Shown piece after piece: positions 44,332 through 53,531 of a DNA stretch of 64,000 bases. The DNA comes from Bacillota bacterium (GTDB lineage Bacteria; Bacillota; Clostridia; Lachnospirales; Lachnospiraceae): the NCBI GenBank assembly GCA_023409535.1, contig JAEYGZ010000028.1, forward strand, positions 1 to 64,000. The letters run 5' to 3'. Every line of letters starts with the position of its first letter. The stretch's first letter is position 1. The notes under the pieces are model-generated. The model was not told the DNA's origin. It saw only the letters and a list, made by a program, of their open reading frames with translations, and did not search any database. Both the position numbers and the translations under genes were made by a program.

Positions 44332-44775
44332 CTATAAATTTTCGTCTAATACAATGGTAAAGGGTCCGTCATTGATTAAGGAGACCTTCATATCGGCTCC
44401 GAATTCACCGGCTTCCACCTTGCCTAAACGGTTATGAATGCTTTCCAGTACATATTCATACAACTCTCTGGCCTTCGACGCACCGGCTGCATGGATAAAA
44501 TCCGGCCGGTTACCCCTGCGGCAATCGGCATACAGGGTAAACTGGGATACTACAAGCACCTCTCCCTGAACCTCCTGCAAGGAGAGATTTGTCTTTCCGT
44601 TCTCATCCGCAAAGATTCGCAGCTTCAGTATTTTATCAATATATTTATCCGCGGTCTCTCTGGTATCTTCTCCTCCGACACCTAACAGGAGGAGAAAGCC
44701 CCTGCCAATGGAGCCGATACATTGCTCCTCTACTGTCACTTTAGCTTCCAGTACTCTTTGAATCACTACTCGCAT
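44332..44775 (-). CDS. dtd: D-aminoacyl-tRNA deacylase
   Basis: 147 aa. Removes D-amino acids and Gly from mischarged tRNA. MRVVIQRVLEAKVTV at the start, catalytic GEVLVVSQFTLYADCRRGNR, and NDGPFTIVLD near the end (Gly-Pro motif as NGPF/DGPF). ATG at 44775 with AAAGGA 7 nt upstream; an upstream start at 44799 would add 8 residues. It follows deoB by 27 nt and is probably co-transcribed. Confidence 0.95.
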   Translation of the reverse strand: MRVVIQRVLEAKVTVEEQCIGSIGRGFLLLLGVGGEDTRETADKYIDKILKLRIFADENGKTNLSLQEVQGEVLVVSQFTLYADCRRGNRPDFIHAAGASKARELYEYVLESIHNRLGKVEAGEFGADMKVSLINDGPFTIVLDENL

Positions 44776-44802
44776 GTTAATATCCTTTCCCGTGAGCAAG
44801 AA

Positions 44803-45978
44803 TTATTGCAGAATATCCTGCAGGAAGGAGTTCCCGGCAGTTTTTTGCGGAACCTGGTAATACTCCAGTACGGTTGCTGCAATATCCGCAAAGGTAGCTC
44901 TTGTACCGAGATTAATCCCCTGCTTCAGCTTCTTGCCCCAGATTACCAGGGGTATATATTCTCTTGAGTGGTCCGTAGAAGGAGTAGAGGGATCACAGCC
45001 ATGATCTGCCGTAATAATCAGAATATCCTCCTCGCGAAGTCCTTCCAGAATTCCTGGCAGCTGTTCATCAAAATAAGTCAGTGCCTTTGCATAGCCGTCC
45101 ACATCATTGCGGTGTCCGTACACCATATCAAAATCCACCAAATTCACGAAACACAAGCCGTTAAAGTCACGCCCGGTGCGTTCAATTAATTTCTCAATTC
45201 CTTCCGCATTATCGTGGGTACGGACGGTATCGGTAATCCCCTTGCCCGCGAAGATATCAAAGATCTTTCCTACGGCCAGCGTATCGTATCCGGCATCCTT
45301 CAGCTGGTCAAGCATTGTTATCCCTGGCTCCAGGGAATAATCATGGCGGTTTGCAGTACGTTTATAATCCGGATAGGTTCCGGTAAACGGTCTTGCGATC
45401 ACACGGCCCACCGCATGCCTGCCTGTCAGCAGCTCTCTTGCGGTCTCACAATAACGATAAAGCTCCGGCACCGGAACAATCTCCTCGTGGGCAGCAATCT
45501 GAAATACGCTGTCAGCGGAGGTATAGACAATCAATGCGCCGGTTTCCACATGCTCTTTTCCATAGTCCCGGATAACCTCCGTACCGGAATAGGGAAGATT
45601 ACACAGTACCTTCCGGCCGGTTCTCTCTTCAAAGCCCCTGATAATTTCTTCCGGAAAGCCTTCCGGATAGGTGGGAAACGGCTGCTCCGATATGATACCT
45701 GCAATTTCCCAATGTCCCGTGGTGGTATCCTTCCCCTTGGACTGTTCTGCCATTCTTGCGACAATTCCATCAAAGGCCGTATTCTCTCCTGCCTCGGGAA
45801 ACCTTTCCCTGACCCCGTCAATATGAAACAGCCCAAGCTTCTTCATATTCGGCATATTGAAATAACTGCTGGTGGATGCTGCATACAGGGTATGACTGCC
45901 AACATCACCGTAAAGTGCCGCATCCGGCAATTCCCCGGCGCCAACACTGTCAAGTACAACCAGAAATACTCGCTTCAT
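44803..45978 (-). CDS. deoB: Phosphopentomutase
   Basis: A 391-aa metalloenzyme of the alkaline phosphatase superfamily that interconverts (deoxy)ribose 1- and 5-phosphate. RVFLVVLDSVGAGELPDA carries metal ligands, GKDTTTGHWEIAG the catalytic Thr and the usual signature, and LIITADHGCDPSTPSTDHSR the second metal set. Start MKRVF has AAAGGAGG 7 nt upstream. It feeds nucleoside pentoses into central metabolism. Confidence 0.97.
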   Translation of the reverse strand: MKRVFLVVLDSVGAGELPDAALYGDVGSHTLYAASTSSYFNMPNMKKLGLFHIDGVRERFPEAGENTAFDGIVARMAEQSKGKDTTTGHWEIAGIISEQPFPTYPEGFPEEIIRGFEERTGRKVLCNLPYSGTEVIRDYGKEHVETGALIVYTSADSVFQIAAHEEIVPVPELYRYCETARELLTGRHAVGRVIARPFTGTYPDYKRTANRHDYSLEPGITMLDQLKDAGYDTLAVGKIFDIFAGKGITDTVRTHDNAEGIEKLIERTGRDFNGLCFVNLVDFDMVYGHRNDVDGYAKALTYFDEQLPGILEGLREEDILIITADHGCDPSTPSTDHSREYIPLVIWGKKLKQGINLGTRATFADIAATVLEYYQVPQKTAGNSFLQDILQ

Positions 45979-46020
45979 ACACATTCCTCCTTTAATTTTC
46001 CCTGGTGCTTCTATCTATAA

Positions 46021-46359
46021 TCCTCTTATATTCATCCGTTATATTATTATAATCTCTTTATGGTGCAAAGTCTATTCTTTCACAACCGCTCCGCAGAAGA
46101 ATAATATAATTCAGGTGTCATAAGTCTTCAATGTATAAAAAGATGAATATGTGGTATATATTTAAATGGCAAAGCGGCTGAAAGTGGTACAGATAAATAT
46201 TATATTAGTATGACATCTGTCCAATCCTCATATAGAATCATATAGGATATCCTTAGAATATCTTAAGAAAAAAGTAATTTTATGTATATTGTTATCTGAA
46301 ATCTTTTGTGCTATAATTAGCACGATTTCAATCTGATTAAGTATAACATCGGAAAGGCA
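46021..46359. other. Intergenic region between deoB and the PAP2 gene
   Basis: 339 bp, AT-rich, no gene. It contains the plus-strand promoter at 46289-46317. The deoB promoter should also be here on the minus strand, but no box stands out clearly. Confidence 0.5.
46289..46323 (+). promoter_or_regulatory. PAP2 promoter with palindrome over the -10
   Basis: TTGTTA (46289-46294), 17-nt spacer, TATAAT (46312-46317). GTGCTATAATTAGCAC (46308-46323) is a perfect palindrome centred on the -10, so a repressor could block it. Confidence 0.6.
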
Positions 46360-46368
46360 GTGCCCGGC

Positions 46369-47055
46369 ATGAGTATTCTCAAAAAGATAATAGACTTTAT
46401 TAAAACCCATAGCTATGCTTGGATCCTATCCTACTTCTTTGTATATATGATATGGTTTACGTATCTGGAACGCACCGTAACCAAGGTTTTTCATCCGATT
46501 CATTCCAGGCTGGATGATTTTATACCCTTTCAGGAGATATTTATCATCCCGTATTTTTTATGGTTTTTATATATTGCGGTGACCGTAGCATATTTTTTAC
46601 TGACCTCAAAGCAGGATTTTATCAAATGCTGCACCTATTTGTTCACAGGAATGACCATCTGCCTGATTATCTATACCGTATGGCCTAATGGACATCACCT
46701 GCGTGTGGATTTGAATTCTCTCGGAAGAAGCAATATCTTTATTACCATGCTGTCAAAGATCTATGCTATGGATACTCCTACCAATGTATTCCCAAGTATT
46801 CATGTATTTAACTCTGTGGGTGCGCTAATTGCAATTAACAGGAGTGAAAAGCTTCATAACATCAAGTGGCTGCACCTGGGTGCTTTTGTATTGACCGTCC
46901 TCATTTGTATGTCCACGGTATTCTTAAAACAGCATTCCTTCCTGGATATCCTTGGAGCACTTGTACTCAACATTATTCTTTATGTGATCATATATGCACC
47001 GTCGGCAAGCAAGGATACGGAGAAAGCAAAGCAGGAACTAACCAAGGTTTCCTAA
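46369..47055 (+). CDS. PAP2 superfamily membrane phosphatase
   Basis: About 228 aa with six predicted helices. The PAP2 signatures are weak at the first motif but clear later: VFPSIHVFNSVGALIAI (PSxH) and STVFLKQHSFLDILGALV (HxxxD). Such proteins dephosphorylate lipids (phosphatidate, undecaprenyl pyrophosphate) in the membrane. The ATG at 46369 is preferred (AAAGG about 10 nt upstream); the GTG at 46360 is too close to the SD. Alone on the plus strand, with its own promoter and terminator. Confidence 0.88.
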   Translation: MSILKKIIDFIKTHSYAWILSYFFVYMIWFTYLERTVTKVFHPIHSRLDDFIPFQEIFIIPYFLWFLYIAVTVAYFLLTSKQDFIKCCTYLFTGMTICLIIYTVWPNGHHLRVDLNSLGRSNIFITMLSKIYAMDTPTNVFPSIHVFNSVGALIAINRSEKLHNIKWLHLGAFVLTVLICMSTVFLKQHSFLDILGALVLNIILYVIIYAPSASKDTEKAKQELTKVS

Positions 47056-47091
47056 GGAATACCATACAAATATCGTCCAATAATTATAGAA

Positions 47092-47143
47092 AAATGAAGT
47101 GCATCCGCATTCCTCTCATGAGATATACGGATGCACTTCATTT
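47092..47143. terminator. Bidirectional terminator between PAP2 and GT2 genes
   Basis: AAATGAAGTGCATCCG pairs perfectly (16 bp) with CGGATGCACTTCATTT around a 20-nt loop. It serves both convergent genes. Confidence 0.85.
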
Positions 47144-47159
47144 ACTGATGGTAATTAAT

Positions 47160-48176
47160 CTAATTAAAGCCATAAATCTTTCGCAGAATATTATAACCCA
47201 TTTCCACCATTTTACGCCCAAACTTGCCGGGCAGGTTGATGGACTGCCCAAGGATATGGGAGCGTATTCTCCGATATAACCTTTTATCATAATTCTTCAG
47301 ATAGTCCCAAAGCTCTTTCTTTTTGATCAGACTTTCCTCCGTGTCTTCCTTAATCAGAAATACACTGCTGATCGCCATCATCATCGCAAGATATTTCACC
47401 ATATAATTCTGAAGCTTTTTGCTCTTTATACCCATCAGATTATGTGATTCTATCATGATCTTGGTAATCCGAAGCTGCTGATCGATACGCTTGATCATCA
47501 CCTGCTCATTCACCGACTGGTCGGACCTGCCGATAAAATACCGGTACAGGTTGACATCCATGTAATAAAGGGTCTTTACATAGGGCAGCGGCTGGTAAAC
47601 AAAGATGTTATCCACATAAAAGGTGTGTTTGGGGAGGCGGATTCCACAGCTCTTCAGCATCTTGGTGCGATAAATCGTAGAATGCATCAATATATTCTGG
47701 CTCTGCCTGAAATGCATGATCTCATCCCAGGTAAATATCTTGTTCTCAGGAAGTGCCCGGTGGTAATTGATCACTTTCTTTTTCTTAGCATCTACCTTCT
47801 CATATACATAGTTTGCGAGAAATAAGTCCGGGCTGGTACCGTCGGCAATGAGATTCTTCAGTACCTCCATCACCTGGCACAGCGCCTTCTCATTTACCCA
47901 GTCATCACTGTCCACTACCTTAAAGTACAAGCCGGTCGCATTCGCAAGTCCCGTATTAACCGCTTCGCCATGCCCACCATTCTCCTGGCTAATTACCCGG
48001 ATGATACCCGGATATTTCGCCTCGTATTCTTGTGCAATCTTTTGTGTATCATCGGTGGAACCATCATTTACAATGATGATTTCCATCTCATCCCCGCCGG
48101 AAAGCAGGGTATCTATCGCATGGCTCATATATGCTGCGGAATTATAGCAGGGAATAGCTGCCGTCAATAGCTTCAT
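47160..48176 (-). CDS. Glycosyltransferase family 2
   Basis: A 338-aa GT-A enzyme. MEIIIVNDGSTDDTQKIAQE gives the nucleotide-sugar Asp, and LYFKVVDSDDWVNEKAL gives the DxD-like motif. The C-terminal ~100 residues are helical and basic. No membrane helix, so it is cytoplasmic or peripheral. Acceptor and donor unknown; envelope polysaccharide is the usual job. Confidence 0.92.
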   Translation of the reverse strand: MKLLTAAIPCYNSAAYMSHAIDTLLSGGDEMEIIIVNDGSTDDTQKIAQEYEAKYPGIIRVISQENGGHGEAVNTGLANATGLYFKVVDSDDWVNEKALCQVMEVLKNLIADGTSPDLFLANYVYEKVDAKKKKVINYHRALPENKIFTWDEIMHFRQSQNILMHSTIYRTKMLKSCGIRLPKHTFYVDNIFVYQPLPYVKTLYYMDVNLYRYFIGRSDQSVNEQVMIKRIDQQLRITKIMIESHNLMGIKSKKLQNYMVKYLAMMMAISSVFLIKEDTEESLIKKKELWDYLKNYDKRLYRRIRSHILGQSINLPGKFGRKMVEMGYNILRKIYGFN

Positions 48177-48195
48177 GCCTGTAGCACCTCACTGT

Positions 48196-49314
48196 TTAGA
48201 TTAAATTCTCTGGATTTAAGCATTCCAGCTCTTTTACAATAAAACGGCCGTCCTTACGGATTAACACATCATCAAAATAAATCTCTCCGCCGCCGTACTC
48301 CGGTGTCTGAATGCAAACCAGATCCCAGTGGATTGCGGAATGGTTTCCGTTGGGCGCCTGATCCTCATAGCAGTTGCCGGGTGTAAAGTGGAAGGAGCCC
48401 ATGATTTTCTCATCAAATAAAGTATCCTTCATAGGCTTTAAGATATAGGGATTTACACCAATCGCAAACTCGCCGATGTAACGTGCGCCTTCATCCGTAT
48501 CAAGTACGCGGTTAATTCTCTCCGTATCATTTGCGGTTGCTTTGATAATCTTACCGTTTTCAAAGGTAAAGGATATGTTCTCAAAGGTATATCCCTGGAA
48601 TACTGCAGGTGTGTTATAGGACAGGGTTCCGTTAATGGAGGTTCGAACCGGAGCAGTGTAAACCTCACCATCGGGAATATTGCGCTTTCCGTCACAAGGA
48701 ACTGCAGGAATATCCTTAATGGAGAAGCGAAGATCCGTTCCGGGACCTACAATTCTTACCTTGTCGGTGCGTTCCATATATTCAACCAGAGGCTTCATCG
48801 CTTCACCCATCTTGGAATAATCCAGGTTACATACATTGAAATAAAAGCCCTCAAAGGCTTCGCAGCTGGTATTGGACAGCTGTGCCATAGATGCGTTGGG
48901 ATAACGCAGAACCACCCATCTGGTCTTCGGTACACGGATATTGTGATGAACCGGAGTGGAGTAATAGGTCTCATACAGCTTCATCTTTTCAGCGGGAACA
49001 TCGGAAAGCTCGGATACATTATCTGCTCCGCGCACGCCCACGTAGCAGTCCATTTTTTCCATTTCCGCGCCGTCGATCTTAGCCATCAGCGACAGCTGCT
49101 CTTCGGTGCAATGGAGCAGCATTTCTCTTTGTATCTTGGTATCAACATAATGCGGGAAGGGAACGCCTCCTGCTTTATAAACCTCTTTAATCAACTGTCT
49201 TGCCAGATCCTGTGTCGATGTTCCGATGTAATTGATATAAACCTTATCTCCGGTCTTTACCTCCATGGAATAATTTACCAGATTATACGCCAGTACTTTA
49301 ATTCTCTCGTCCAT
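48196..49314 (-). CDS. Aminopeptidase, M29 family
   Basis: A 372-aa cytosolic metallopeptidase (AmpS/PepS/aminopeptidase T). Family marks are EAFEGFYFNVCNLDYSKM, VRIVGPGTDLRFSI, EFAIGVNPYI and IHWDLVC, with the metal ligands Glu, His and Asp in the last part. The ATG at 49314 (MDERIKV) has AAGGAG 8 nt upstream; starts at 49320 and 49380 are less likely. Length equals the family's 370-410. Confidence 0.95.
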   Translation of the reverse strand: MDERIKVLAYNLVNYSMEVKTGDKVYINYIGTSTQDLARQLIKEVYKAGGVPFPHYVDTKIQREMLLHCTEEQLSLMAKIDGAEMEKMDCYVGVRGADNVSELSDVPAEKMKLYETYYSTPVHHNIRVPKTRWVVLRYPNASMAQLSNTSCEAFEGFYFNVCNLDYSKMGEAMKPLVEYMERTDKVRIVGPGTDLRFSIKDIPAVPCDGKRNIPDGEVYTAPVRTSINGTLSYNTPAVFQGYTFENISFTFENGKIIKATANDTERINRVLDTDEGARYIGEFAIGVNPYILKPMKDTLFDEKIMGSFHFTPGNCYEDQAPNGNHSAIHWDLVCIQTPEYGGGEIYFDDVLIRKDGRFIVKELECLNPENLI

Positions 49315-49444
49315 TTTCATCTCTCCTTGTATTTTGTATTTATGATTAAGGGCCAAAAGGTCATGCCGCTTATGCAGCATTGACTTATTGCATAATAACG
49401 GTAGTTAAAAAGTTAGCTTTTCAACTGCCCTTCTGTGCAATAGA

Positions 49445-49468
49445 GACACATCCTTTTAATGATGTGTC
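49445..49468 (-). other. Hairpin upstream of the M29 gene
   Basis: GACACATC, 8-nt loop, GATGTGTC: a perfect 8-bp stem at the end of the 848-aa gene's transcript. No T-run, so terminator function is doubtful. Confidence 0.4.
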
Positions 49469-49539
49469 CTTATGACACCAATAACATATTGATTAATTAT
49501 TTAATATCAATAGGATAAATGTGTTTCAATAATTAGTAA

Positions 49540-52086
49540 CTATTGTGCCAGATAGGTCAGAAATATATTTCCCGAATCCTCAAATAATTTTGCACTATCC
49601 TGTATCCCCATCTTTACCGCTTTGTTTTTAGAAGGATCAACCACCATAATATTAAAGGTATCATAGCCATAAATGAGAACTGCCTTATTGTAATCGGTTA
49701 ATGCGATTACCGGCCTTCCCACAGAGACATAATACAGCGCATCGTCCAGGGTAATCCCGGTCAAACGGACCGGTGTATATTTCGAATACTGCTTCAATAT
49801 ATCATACGCCGAGCTTTGATCAACCGATAAATCCTCCCCCTCCACATTCACCTTTTGGAAGGCTAACAATAGCCTAAGGCATTCCTCCACGGTGTTCTGG
49901 GATACGGACCAATTCATTGTCTCAATACCCGGAATAGTATTCTTGGCTTCTTTTACACCCCTCTCCCAGATCAGCTGCTCATTATTATTCAGAACTACAC
50001 CGATATGGTCCCTTGCTACTGCAATTGCATCGGCTGCATTGTCGTAGGCTCCGGCAATTCCTCCGCTGATGTAAGGATAATACTGCAATTCCTTCTGCTG
50101 TATGGAAGGAAGCCGCAGGGTAGGGTCTTCATCTATAATCGTCATCACAGTGGTCATTACCTTTGGAATCTTATCCATCACAAAGCCTTTTGGCATGGAC
50201 AGGTAATATTCCTTCAGCGCCTCATCCGTCACCCGGAAGATAACCTGTGTCAACGCCGCCGCCGATTTTATCTGATTCATGATATAGTCGGCAGAGGTCA
50301 GGGTATATACCGTCCGTCCGCCGCTTTGTACCTTCTTTACCCTGCGAAGAGCAACCACATTATCGTTCACCTGAAGCCCTGAGATATAATAGCCCTCTTT
50401 ACTGTAGCTCTTCAGTACTTTTTTATCTACGGAAGCAATTTCAACCGAACTCATCGGTGCCATAATACTGCCATCCATCATGGAAGCAATGTTCTCTTCC
50501 TCTACATACCCATAGATGATATTCGAATCAATGATATCCATGAGCCGTATACTCTGCCCTTGTTTTGCGCTGATGGTCTCCACTACACCCGATTCCAGAT
50601 TCATAATATTAATGTTCTTGGATTGTTTTGGGTCGGAAGCATCCTGCCATGCCACATAATTTAAATCCTTCAGAACCACAGCCTGATCCCGGTTAATATT
50701 TTGCGCAATCTCAGTGAGCTTTCTGGTGGTTAGGTCATAAGAATATATATTATTGTAAACCTGAAAATAGAATATATCCATGGAGTTTACATAAGTAAGA
50801 CTACCCAGATTCTCCTTCAAGGTTGCGTATGGCTCCTCTACCGGCATATACAGCCGTTCCTCCACCCGGTTTTCCCCACGCAGGAAGCGGTATAAAATAA
50901 TAGCTACCCTGCCTTCATACTGTCCCCGGTTCATATAACCATAGACCAGGAAATCAAGATTTCCTTCCTCATCCATATTTAAAATACGAATATCATGCTG
51001 ATCATATAGATCCCTCAGATATTCCGTCTTTTTCTGACGAAAGGAAAACACTTTGGTAATCTCATTATTTTCAAGATCATAGAACCATAGCTCACGGTTT
51101 CTGACAAAGGCAAGCTTCTTCTGATCAGAGGTTGAAGTAACCGGGACGTTGGTATCCGATGTAATACCCAGCTTTAAATCATTTTCTGCCAGGCTTGCAA
51201 GACCGGTATCAAACTCAGCTTCCATTCTTCTTTCATAATTGAGCAGATACATACGATCTGTTGCATAACGGACCCGGTAAAACTCAACAACTCTGAACTG
51301 CTCCGGTTTTCCTGCTATTTCAGCTTCCATAAAATACTCCAGCTCAACCGAGGCGGTATCAGAATAGATTTCCTTAACCGTCGGCACGATATCCGTTAAT
51401 ATCTTCGGCTGCAGGCTTCCCCAGGTAATTAAGTCAAAGCTTGAATTAATATTGACGCAGGACAAAGAAGAATTATCCGCAAGGTTGGACGGTTCCAGAT
51501 ATCTTTTCACGGATTCGGCGGTATTCCTGTCCATAATTGCATTATGAAAATCCATAATAAAATCAAGCTTTTCCTTCAAATGGGCATTATCATATATCTT
51601 GATGCGCTGGTAATAATACATCTTGTCACTGTCACTGGAGATCAAGGTAAGCTTTACCGCATACTCCTTCTCCGGATCCAGGTCCGCCGTCAGCTTGATT
51701 CTGGCAGTCTTTTGATTGCCCTCTTCTTCAAATACGCTGACAGAACCATCCTCAATCAATGCATCGCCGACAAATTCCCTGACTTCAAAGTTCAGCTTTT
51801 TAATCTCGTATTCTTCCTGGTCAATGACGGCCTCAAAGGTTTTCTCAGTATTTAACGGTATCACTGATTCCCGAAGCAGGTTAGCAGACAGATTCGTGCT
51901 GTAGCCATGGAGCAGATTAATGCTGTTCTCTCCTGATCTTATGGTAACCAGCGGAAAGGTCGCATCCTCCATTACTGTTGTGTTGTCCGCATGGAACACC
52001 ACTTCCTTGATATCGCCGCTAAAATAATACAGTGCACCGATAAAAACCGCTATTAATATTATCACACGATAAATGTATTTTAACAC
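49540..52086 (-). CDS. Membrane-anchored propeller protein with degenerate C39-like tail
   Basis: 848 aa, no named family. One N-terminal helix (YIYRVIILIAVFIGALYYF) places the rest outside. Residues ~300-620 hold beta-propeller (TolB/WD-like) strands: KKLAFVRNRELWFYDLENN, NSMDIFYFQVYNNIYSYDLT, LNYVAWQDASDPKQSKNINI. The last 110 residues resemble a C39-like peptidase core (SVSQNTVEECLRLLLAFQ; GRPVIALTDYNKAVLIYGYD; IMVVDPSKNKAV), but the expected catalytic His is Lys (NKAV for GHAV). It is therefore probably a non-catalytic domain. GTG start with AAGGG 7 nt upstream, 1 nt after the methyltransferase gene. Confidence 0.65.
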   Translation of the reverse strand: MLKYIYRVIILIAVFIGALYYFSGDIKEVVFHADNTTVMEDATFPLVTIRSGENSINLLHGYSTNLSANLLRESVIPLNTEKTFEAVIDQEEYEIKKLNFEVREFVGDALIEDGSVSVFEEEGNQKTARIKLTADLDPEKEYAVKLTLISSDSDKMYYYQRIKIYDNAHLKEKLDFIMDFHNAIMDRNTAESVKRYLEPSNLADNSSLSCVNINSSFDLITWGSLQPKILTDIVPTVKEIYSDTASVELEYFMEAEIAGKPEQFRVVEFYRVRYATDRMYLLNYERRMEAEFDTGLASLAENDLKLGITSDTNVPVTSTSDQKKLAFVRNRELWFYDLENNEITKVFSFRQKKTEYLRDLYDQHDIRILNMDEEGNLDFLVYGYMNRGQYEGRVAIILYRFLRGENRVEERLYMPVEEPYATLKENLGSLTYVNSMDIFYFQVYNNIYSYDLTTRKLTEIAQNINRDQAVVLKDLNYVAWQDASDPKQSKNINIMNLESGVVETISAKQGQSIRLMDIIDSNIIYGYVEEENIASMMDGSIMAPMSSVEIASVDKKVLKSYSKEGYYISGLQVNDNVVALRRVKKVQSGGRTVYTLTSADYIMNQIKSAAALTQVIFRVTDEALKEYYLSMPKGFVMDKIPKVMTTVMTIIDEDPTLRLPSIQQKELQYYPYISGGIAGAYDNAADAIAVARDHIGVVLNNNEQLIWERGVKEAKNTIPGIETMNWSVSQNTVEECLRLLLAFQKVNVEGEDLSVDQSSAYDILKQYSKYTPVRLTGITLDDALYYVSVGRPVIALTDYNKAVLIYGYDTFNIMVVDPSKNKAVKMGIQDSAKLFEDSGNIFLTYLAQ

Positions 52087-52087
52087 G

Positions 52088-53299
52088 TCATTTCCCTTCT
52101 TTATTCATTTCTTCCTGAAACAGCCGTTTCAGACACGGGTCCACGTTTAAAAATTCCATGCATTTTTTCAGTCCGCTTTCCTCATAGTCTGCTGCCGCAG
52201 GTTTCTCTCTTTTCACTGCACGTATCAGAATGTTTTTTGGTGTATGCTCCATGTCGATAAACTCCAGCAGCTGTACCCTGTATCCCTTGGTTTCCAGTAG
52301 CTCTGCCCGCAGGGCGTCCGTCAGGAGCGCAGCCATTCTTTCCTTTATGATACCATATTTTAACACCGGCTGAAGCAATTCATTTTTTATCTGTTTATTT
52401 AATTCATGCTGGCAGCAGGGAACGGAAAGAATCACCTGCGCTCCCCAATTTACTGCTTTATATAAAGCATGATCGGTTGCCGTATCGCAGGCATGCAGGG
52501 TTACCACCATATCCACACGGCTGCTGCCATCATAGGAAGCAATATCTCCTTCCAGAAAATGCAGTTTCTCATAACCGTATTTCTCACTGAGCATATTGCA
52601 GTGCCTGATGACATCCGATTTTAAATCCAAGCCTATCACATTAATTTGATATCCCTTTAAAATCTTCAGATAATAATACAGCGCAAAGGTCAGATAGGAC
52701 TTGCCGCAGCCGAAATCCAGAATCGTTAATTCTCTTTCTGCACTTAAAAACGGCAGAACATCCTCAATGTATTCAAGAAAACGGTTAATCTGCCTGAATT
52801 TATCCGACTTTGCCTTAATCAACTGCCCATCCTTTGTCATAACACCCAGGTCGATCAAAAAAGGCAGTGCATTTCCTTCCTGAAGAATATAATTTTTCTT
52901 CTTATTATGAAGAAAGGTCTCGACCGTCGTATCAGATAATACATCCTCCGGATGACTCTCTGCCGCCGGGATACCGGATAACTTATTATTAATTGTAGTC
53001 TTACCCTTTTTACTGATCAAAATCGTTGCCTTACCTTGCTTCGTGGTAATTTCTGCTTGATGAAACAATCCTTCAAACCAGTCCGGGAGCTTCTCCATGA
53101 GCTCTTCCTTTCGATAATTATGGTGGAAGATCTGCTGGCCGATATATTCCGAAGCCTGATAGTAAAGTTCACTTTTTATCATTACCGGGCGAAGCTTAAT
53201 CTTTGCAATCCTGTTCTTATCTGACGAATTGCTGATTATCACACCAATTAAGTTTTCATTGATTGTTTCATCAAATATTTTATTTATCGCAATGTCCAT
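52088..53299 (-). CDS. Class I SAM-dependent methyltransferase
   Basis: 403 aa. The SAM-binding motif I is LTILDFGCGKSYLTFALYYY (about 193-212), followed by NVIGLDLKSDVIRHC and VVTLHACDTATDHALYKA. The order and the HACDTATD motif fit the PF13679-type methyltransferases. N-terminal ~170 residues are unlike other families. Substrate unknown; rRNA or tRNA is possible. Its stop is 1 nt before the GTG of the 848-aa gene, so they are coupled. Confidence 0.88.
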   Translation of the reverse strand: MDIAINKIFDETINENLIGVIISNSSDKNRIAKIKLRPVMIKSELYYQASEYIGQQIFHHNYRKEELMEKLPDWFEGLFHQAEITTKQGKATILISKKGKTTINNKLSGIPAAESHPEDVLSDTTVETFLHNKKKNYILQEGNALPFLIDLGVMTKDGQLIKAKSDKFRQINRFLEYIEDVLPFLSAERELTILDFGCGKSYLTFALYYYLKILKGYQINVIGLDLKSDVIRHCNMLSEKYGYEKLHFLEGDIASYDGSSRVDMVVTLHACDTATDHALYKAVNWGAQVILSVPCCQHELNKQIKNELLQPVLKYGIIKERMAALLTDALRAELLETKGYRVQLLEFIDMEHTPKNILIRAVKREKPAAADYEESGLKKCMEFLNVDPCLKRLFQEEMNKEGK

Positions 53300-53477
53300 T
53301 TCATTTCATCCATTCTAATTATAATTTATCAGAATCCGCTTTTAATCTCTGATAAATGACGTCGGTTTGACTTTATACCTATTCTGTGCTTGTCCTACTA
53401 TATTTTAATGTCTTTTCCAAGATAGTACAACCAGTTTATAAAAAATTTTATCTTAAGAATGCCTTAATACAAATTAC

Positions 53478-53504
53478 ACAAATAAAACATACCTGCATAT
53501 ATTA
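53478..53504 (+). promoter_or_regulatory. Candidate sigma-K/sigma-E sporulation promoter of the repeat protein
   Basis: AC (53478-53479), 16-nt spacer, CATATATTA (53496-53504), which fits the sigma-K consensus AC-N16-CATANNNTA exactly. It also fits sigma-E with one change. It lies 28 bp before the start codon. Confidence 0.6.
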
Positions 53505-53531
53505 GTAATAAAAAAGCTTAGGAGTACTTAT

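Noticed and set aside
45214..46020. 268-codon plus-strand frame opposite deoB
   Set aside because: Antisense shadow; no SD and no protein-like domain.
49381..49539. Terminator of the 848-aa gene
   Set aside because: The hairpin at 49445-49468 has no T-run in the needed direction; listed only as a hairpin.
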